Part shown: one piece after another, positions 40,160 to 44,199 of the stretch
Position numbering within the stretch: the first letter of the stretch is position 1
Layout of the letters: every line of letters starts with the position of its first letter
Assembly: GCA_964466465.1 (NCBI GenBank)
Contig: CAYXNJ010000016.1
Location: 1 to 44,199 of the forward strand
Length of the DNA: 44,199 bases
From: Sulfurospirillum sp964466465
GTDB taxonomy: Bacteria; Campylobacterota; Campylobacteria; Campylobacterales; Sulfurospirillaceae
Direction: 5' to 3'
Position numbers and translations under genes: made by a program
The notes under the pieces: model-generated
The model's database searches: none
What the model saw: the letters and a program-made list of their open reading frames with translations, nothing else
Told to the model about the DNA's origin: nothing

Positions 40160-40723
40160 ATGGCACGTTATGGAATGGCACTTAACTACAAAAATTGTAT
40201 TAATTGTAGAGCATGTGAAAGTGCGTGTAAAGAAGAAAATGGCGTTTTACTCCTCAAAGATCATTATCGTATCTGGGTTGGAGTGAAAGAAGCAGAAGGA
40301 CAATTCCCAAATATTTCTATTGCTTCACAAACGTATCATCCAAGTCAATGTCAGCATTGTGATAATGCACCGTGTCAACAAGTGTGCCCAACCAATGCAA
40401 CATACTATGGCAAAGATGGTATGGTGATGGTTGATCCAAATAAATGTATTTTATGTACGTATTGTATCAACGCATGTCCATATGATGCGCGTTATGTTGA
40501 CCAGCGAACCATGACGGTTGATAAATGTACATTCTGTTCAGACACGCGTTTAGCAGCAGGTGAAACCACCACAGCATGTCAAGCAACCTGTCCGACAAAA
40601 GTAAGGGTCTTTGGTGACTTGGACGATCCAAACAGTGAGATCTCTGTCCTTCTTGCCAATAAAGAGTACCGTCAAGTGAAAGAGCACTTGGGTACTAAAC
40701 CAAAACTATTTTATATCTTGTAG
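40160..40723 (+). CDS. psrB: Polysulfide reductase iron-sulfur subunit
   Basis: A 187-residue four-cluster ferredoxin-like subunit carrying electrons from PsrC to PsrA. Four Cys groups are visible: CINCRACESAC, CQHCDNAPCQQVC, CILCTYCINAC and CTFCSD, then CQATC, enough for four [4Fe-4S] clusters, as in PsrB/NrfC/DmsB. No signal peptide is present; it is expected to be co-exported with Tat-dependent PsrA. It starts two bases after psrA and lies nine bases before psrC. Confidence 0.94.
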   Translation: MARYGMALNYKNCINCRACESACKEENGVLLLKDHYRIWVGVKEAEGQFPNISIASQTYHPSQCQHCDNAPCQQVCPTNATYYGKDGMVMVDPNKCILCTYCINACPYDARYVDQRTMTVDKCTFCSDTRLAAGETTTACQATCPTKVRVFGDLDDPNSEISVLLANKEYRQVKEHLGTKPKLFYIL

Positions 40724-40732
40724 GAGTGCCAG

Positions 40733-41899
40733 ATGAATACCATCTCTTTGAAAAAACTCTTTTATTTTGAAAAAACACCATTGAATTTAGTGATGGCATT
40801 TGTAACGGTTGCCTTGGTTGCGGCATTCTTTGCAGGAGCCGTGAATTATATATTACATGGACACCATGCGTACAATGTCACCAGACAACATCCTTGGGGA
40901 CTTTTGATCTCGATGTATGTTTTCTTCGTTGTATCAAGTACGGGTCTTTGTATCATCTCTTCTATTGGTCATGTTTTTGGTATTGAAGAGTTCAAACAAA
41001 TAGGTAAACGCGCTATTGCAGGTGCGATTATTACGATTAGTTCTGGTTTTGCAGTTATTGGTTTAGAAATTGGTCATCCTATTACTATGCTCATTTACAA
41101 TGTTTTAACTCCAGGTTTAACATCTGCTATTTGGTGGATGGGAACACTTTATGGGCTTTATCTTACATTTATTTGTTTAGAGTTTTTCTTTTTAGCGATT
41201 AAAGAGAACCATACACTCTCTAAAATCTTTGGTATCTGTGGACTTTTAGTAGGTCTTGCAGCACACTCAAACCTTGGAGCAGTCTTTGGCTTTTTAGTCT
41301 CTCGCCCTTCAGCCAATGGTGTTTTTTACCCAGTCTATTTCATTCTTTCCGCGATGATTACTGGATGTTATTTGATTTTCTTGATGTATGGCTTTCGTTA
41401 TAAAATGAACTTTCCTGAGAAAGTCGCTATAATGCTTGTAAAGCTTGGAAAGATTTTAGGCATGCTTTTAGCCGTACTTATTTTCTTTGAAGCATGGAAG
41501 ATTTTAACAGCACTTTATGGTGATATGCCAGAGCGTGCCGCAACTATTTTACATGCGATTAAGCATCCTAACTTTTGGTTTGGTGAGTTAACGCTGGGTA
41601 TGTTGATCCCATTTGTGGTCATTTTACTCAGTAATGCAAAAGCGATTAAAGCAACCGTTTATGCTTCTATCGCTGGTATGGTTGGTATTTTCTTTATGCG
41701 CTATGGTTTGGTTCACGATACACTTTTGTATCCTATGCGAACACTTAAAATTAGCGAGTATGAATTACCTCCAACCTTTTTAGAGTATGTTCCTTCTGCC
41801 ACAGAGTTTGCTATAGGTCTTGGTGGTATTGGGCTTTCACTCTTAATGTATTATCTTGCCGATAAGATATTTAATTTAGATGAAACAAGTCATCATTAA
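40733..41899 (+). CDS. psrC: Polysulfide reductase membrane subunit (NrfD family)
   Basis: A 388-residue integral membrane quinol dehydrogenase/anchor of the NrfD/PsrC family, with about eight to nine hydrophobic helices. Family features include GLCIISSIGHVFGIEEFKQIGKRA, WWMGTLYGLYLTFICLEFFFL and AAHSNLGAVFGFLVSRPSANGVFYPVYFILSAMITG (quinone-site region). It would oxidise menaquinol and pass electrons to PsrB. Part of psrABC; the rhodanese lipoprotein follows after 33 bases. Confidence 0.92.
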   Translation: MNTISLKKLFYFEKTPLNLVMAFVTVALVAAFFAGAVNYILHGHHAYNVTRQHPWGLLISMYVFFVVSSTGLCIISSIGHVFGIEEFKQIGKRAIAGAIITISSGFAVIGLEIGHPITMLIYNVLTPGLTSAIWWMGTLYGLYLTFICLEFFFLAIKENHTLSKIFGICGLLVGLAAHSNLGAVFGFLVSRPSANGVFYPVYFILSAMITGCYLIFLMYGFRYKMNFPEKVAIMLVKLGKILGMLLAVLIFFEAWKILTALYGDMPERAATILHAIKHPNFWFGELTLGMLIPFVVILLSNAKAIKATVYASIAGMVGIFFMRYGLVHDTLLYPMRTLKISEYELPPTFLEYVPSATEFAIGLGGIGLSLLMYYLADKIFNLDETSHH

Positions 41900-41932
41900 C
41901 ATAAAGCCATAAACCTCAAAAAGGAGATTACT

Positions 41933-43150
41933 ATGAAATTAAAAGTTTTCGCAAGTAGTGTCATTGTTGCTGGATTGTTACTCAGCGGATGTACAACACA
42001 ACCAGAATCAACAGGTGCAACCCCAAGTGCAAAAGTACTTACAGAGCCAACAGCACATGTTAAAGGCTTAATTGAGAAGTTTAAATTAGATAATGTGGAT
42101 TACGCGTATGTCAAAGCAGCGATTGGTAACGGAACAAGGGATGGTGCGAAAGCACTTCTTATTGATGCGCGTCCTAATCCAAAATATTTAGCAAGTACCA
42201 TTCCATCCAGTTTGAATATCCCTGATACTCAAATTGATAAATTCATTGGTCAATTGGATAAAGTCGCTAAAGATAAAGAGATTATCGTATTTTGTGGCGG
42301 ATGGGATTGTGAGAAAAGCCCCATCGTTGCAGGACATTTAAAAAGCAAAGGCTTTACGAATGTAAAATTATATCAAGCAGGTGAGCCAGAGTGGATAAGT
42401 AAAAATTATCCAGAAATTGGTTTACCAGCAGTTCAAGCACTCTTTAAAAACAATAGTGCCGTTTTCATGGATGCAAGACCATATGCTAAATATATGGCAG
42501 GAACAATCACCGGTGCTGTGTATATGAGTGATGAAGAAATTGATAAACTCAAAGGTCGTTTGCCTGCAGATAAAGCAACACCGATTGTAAGTTTCTGTGA
42601 GGGTTATAGTTGTGCGAAATCGCATAACTTAGCTAAAAAGCTTCAAGAGTTTGGTTACCAAAAAATTAGCGTTTACGCTGGTGGCTATCCAGAATGGAAA
42701 GAAGCAGGACAACAGACCACAGCAGGTGGCGCTAAAAAAGTAGAAGCAGCTCCAGCACCTAAAAAAGCTGCTTTTGTTGAAGGTATTAAACTCGGTGAAG
42801 ATGAAGGAACGGTTGATGGTGAATGGTATAAAGCACTCATCGTAAGCGATAAAATTCCTGCAAATGTAGCTGTTATCGATGTTAGAACAGCTGGGGAATT
42901 TGCCAATGGGCATATTAAAGGTGCTATCAATATCGAAGCTGGCAAAATGAGTGCAACAGAGTTTGCAGCGAAACTTCCAAAAGGAAAAGTTGTTATTATG
43001 AACTGCTCTGCTGGTGGAAGATCAATGGAAGCTTTCTTGAAACTCAAAGATGCAAAAGTTGATGTCAGTAAAATATTCTATTTTGATGCCAACATTAAAT
43101 GTGATAAGAGCGGTAAGTGTGATATTAAAGTGAATGAGCCTTTAGGTTAA
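41933..43150 (+). CDS. Triple-rhodanese lipoprotein (periplasmic sulfur transferase)
   Basis: A 405-residue lipoprotein: lipobox LLLSGC with Cys20, then three rhodanese-like domains. Domain 1 (about 45-160) has the active loop FCGGWDCEKSP (C121, C126). Domain 2 (about 165-260) has FCEGYSCAKSH (C222, C227). A Lys/Ala/Pro linker (260-280) leads to domain 3 (about 285-395) with the classical loop NCSAGGRS (C358). The tail has C390-x5-C396. Rhodaneses carry sulfane sulfur as cysteine persulfide. In Wolinella the Sud protein delivers polysulfide sulfur to PsrABC, so the same role is likely here, by analogy of location and not by homology shown. It is last in the psr operon and is followed by a strong terminator. 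Each copy lacks an insertion or frameshift. Confidence 0.9.
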   Translation: MKLKVFASSVIVAGLLLSGCTTQPESTGATPSAKVLTEPTAHVKGLIEKFKLDNVDYAYVKAAIGNGTRDGAKALLIDARPNPKYLASTIPSSLNIPDTQIDKFIGQLDKVAKDKEIIVFCGGWDCEKSPIVAGHLKSKGFTNVKLYQAGEPEWISKNYPEIGLPAVQALFKNNSAVFMDARPYAKYMAGTITGAVYMSDEEIDKLKGRLPADKATPIVSFCEGYSCAKSHNLAKKLQEFGYQKISVYAGGYPEWKEAGQQTTAGGAKKVEAAPAPKKAAFVEGIKLGEDEGTVDGEWYKALIVSDKIPANVAVIDVRTAGEFANGHIKGAINIEAGKMSATEFAAKLPKGKVVIMNCSAGGRSMEAFLKLKDAKVDVSKIFYFDANIKCDKSGKCDIKVNEPLG

Positions 43151-43170
43151 TTCACTTTATTGATATACTG

Positions 43171-43212
43171 AAAAAAAGGGGCGAGAGGATTAAATCCTCC
43201 GCCCCTTTTTTT
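43171..43212. terminator. Bidirectional rho-independent terminator
   Basis: GGGGC-GA-GAGGAT, loop TTAA, ATCCTC-C-GCCCC gives an 11-bp GC-rich stem with a small internal asymmetry, flanked by seven A before and seven T after. It can end transcription of psrABC-rhodanese on the plus strand and of the facing BI-1 gene on the minus strand. Confidence 0.93.
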
Positions 43213-43228
43213 ATGCTTGTTTGAAAGC

Positions 43229-43936
43229 TTATTCGTCGCGTGAGCCAAAAATTCCAAGAATTTGAAGCAATGAGATAAAAAGATTTAAAAAGTCTAAATA
43301 AAGAGCAATAGCACCCTCTATTGGTGTTTCATACGCACCTCTAATGATGTTTTGTGTATCGTAAAGAATAAAAGCACTAAACAAGATAGAGCTGATACTC
43401 GCAATGGCTAATTGTAAGATAGGGCTTTGGAAAAAGATATTAATAATTCCAGCAACTACGATGACAATTAATGTGATAAAGAGCATTTTACCCATTGCTG
43501 AAAAATCTCTTTTTGTATTCATTGCAAAGACTGAAAGTCCGCCAAAAGCTACTGTTGTCAAGATAAAGGCATTCGCAACAATACTAGCACCTCCAGGCAT
43601 GCCTAATGTATGTGAAAGTAGAGGCACGATGGTTAATCCACTCACAAATGTAAATCCAAAAAGAAGTATCATGTTGATACCCGCTTTTCTTTTAAATGCG
43701 TACAGTCCAAACAAAAAGACAAACTCTAAAATGACGAGTCCCCAATACCAAGAAGTAATGGCTTTTGCCATACCAATTCCTACATATGCACCAGCACTTG
43801 CGGCAAGCAGTGAGGCTGCAAACAGTTGATAGGTCTGTTTAATGAAAAGTCCTAATGAACTCTCATTGACCCCAGTATGCTCATAGGCACTCTCATGTGA
43901 GTGTTGTTGTATGTAATTTCTGTCATACAGTCCCAT
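43229..43936 (-). CDS. Bax inhibitor-1/YccA family membrane protein
   Basis: A 235-residue protein with seven predicted helices of the BI-1/UPF0005 family. Visible are FIKQTYQLFAASLLAASAGAYVG, a GLTIVPLLSHTLG segment after helix 3, ILTTVAFGGLSVFAMNTKRDFSAMGKML (family signature), and ILFSAFILYDTQNIIRGAYETPIEGAIALYLDFLNLFISLLQILG with the conserved D-T-Q and the C-terminal acidic/aromatic helix. Members act as pH-sensitive calcium leak channels or interact with FtsH-type proteases; the role here is unknown. RBS AAAGGAG precedes the ATG. It faces the psr operon across the shared terminator. Confidence 0.93.
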   Translation of the reverse strand: MGLYDRNYIQQHSHESAYEHTGVNESSLGLFIKQTYQLFAASLLAASAGAYVGIGMAKAITSWYWGLVILEFVFLFGLYAFKRKAGINMILLFGFTFVSGLTIVPLLSHTLGMPGGASIVANAFILTTVAFGGLSVFAMNTKRDFSAMGKMLFITLIVIVVAGIINIFFQSPILQLAIASISSILFSAFILYDTQNIIRGAYETPIEGAIALYLDFLNLFISLLQILGIFGSRDE

Positions 43937-44199
43937 GTTATTCTCCTTTTATATATTTAATAACCGAGTTAATCAAAACGCATTCTATCAAATTCGAAAG
44001 AAAGAATGCAATTTTTGAGATGTCTATTATATGGAAAGAGAGTAAACAAAAAATTAATCATATTGAGAGAAATAAAAAAACTATTCAAATTATCCTCTTG
44101 TTTAACCTTTTTATAAGGAATGAGGATATATAATTCTCCTCCCATTTGAGAGAACGGGGATAAAGAGAACGACCCAAAGTTGGGGATTTACGTTCACGT
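43937..44199. other. Right-edge region, no confident gene
   Basis: AT-rich leader of the BI-1 gene, then unexplained sequence. A perfect TATAAT lies at 44129-44134 (+), suggesting transcription of something beyond the edge. The last 40 bases contain a nested inverted repeat: GAACG, then CCCAA-AG-TTGGG, then CGTTC (about 44167-44195), and AGAGAACG occurs twice (44149-44156, 44164-44171). The plus-strand frame at 43897-44133 begins inside the BI-1 gene and has no protein-like features. Confidence 0.4.

Noticed and set aside
42629..43047. Minus-strand frames opposite the rhodanese gene
   Set aside because: They lie wholly within a well-supported plus-strand gene with clear domains; no RBS and no homology-like motifs.
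43897..44133. Plus-strand 78-codon frame at the right end
   Set aside because: It starts inside the BI-1 gene on the other strand, lacks an RBS, and shows no domain-like pattern; composition follows the AT-rich spacer.
44148..44199. Start of a CRISPR array
   Set aside because: Only an 8-base direct repeat is seen, with no full repeat-spacer unit before the window ends.

Overview
The window is AT-rich chromosomal DNA that fits a Campylobacterota (epsilonproteobacterial) genome. A Sulfurospirillum-like organism is the best guess. The basis is the dnaA/ruvC origin layout, Campylobacter-type flagellar genes with two FlgE paralogues, the secG-frr-pyrE cluster and a polysulfide-reductase locus with a rhodanese lipoprotein. 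The assignment is inferred from gene content and protein character; no search was run.

Layout. Positions 1-5.3 kb, minus strand: the chromosome-start block dnaA-dnaN-gyrB, followed by a truncated membrane protein whose sequence runs into a GGDEF-like start. Clusters of DnaA-box-like sequences lie on both sides of dnaA and suggest a bipartite oriC. 5.4-6.5 kb: ruvC (+) convergent with thyX (-). 6.5-13.4 kb, minus: a flagellar hook block (fliK-flgD-flgE paralogue, then the large hook protein flgE) with two good sigma-54 promoters. 13.5-17.4 kb, plus: typA, then lemA-DUF3137-FliL-like. 17.4-21.5 kb, minus: secG-deacetylase-frr-pyrE-RDD-MFS.

21.5-27.7 kb is a type I secretion locus: a serralysin-like RTX metalloprotease (-), broken by a 100-N assembly gap inside its RTX repeats, divergent from its ABC transporter, membrane-fusion protein and TolC-like channel (+).

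27.7-36.6 kb, minus, is the most unusual part. Two secreted FecR-domain proteins share a perfect 420-bp 5' repeat and both end in what looks like a TbpB/Slam-substrate type beta-barrel. The second FecR gene is followed, with almost no spacing, by a TPR plus outer-membrane barrel protein resembling Slam, a CHASE2 adenylate cyclase, and a protein joining a metallo-beta-lactamase (possible class II cyclic-nucleotide phosphodiesterase), GAF and HD-GYP domains. I read this as a possible envelope-export and sensing system wired to cyclic nucleotide turnover.

36.7-43.2 kb, plus: a bioC-like methyltransferase with an apparently leaderless start, then psrA-psrB-psrC and a triple-rhodanese lipoprotein, together a periplasmic polysulfide (or thiosulfate) respiration module. 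A strong bidirectional terminator separates it from a Bax-inhibitor-1/YccA-type protein (-). The last 260 bases hold no convincing gene; a promoter-like -10 and a nested inverted repeat sit at the right edge. I found no tRNA, rRNA, CRISPR array or insertion sequence.
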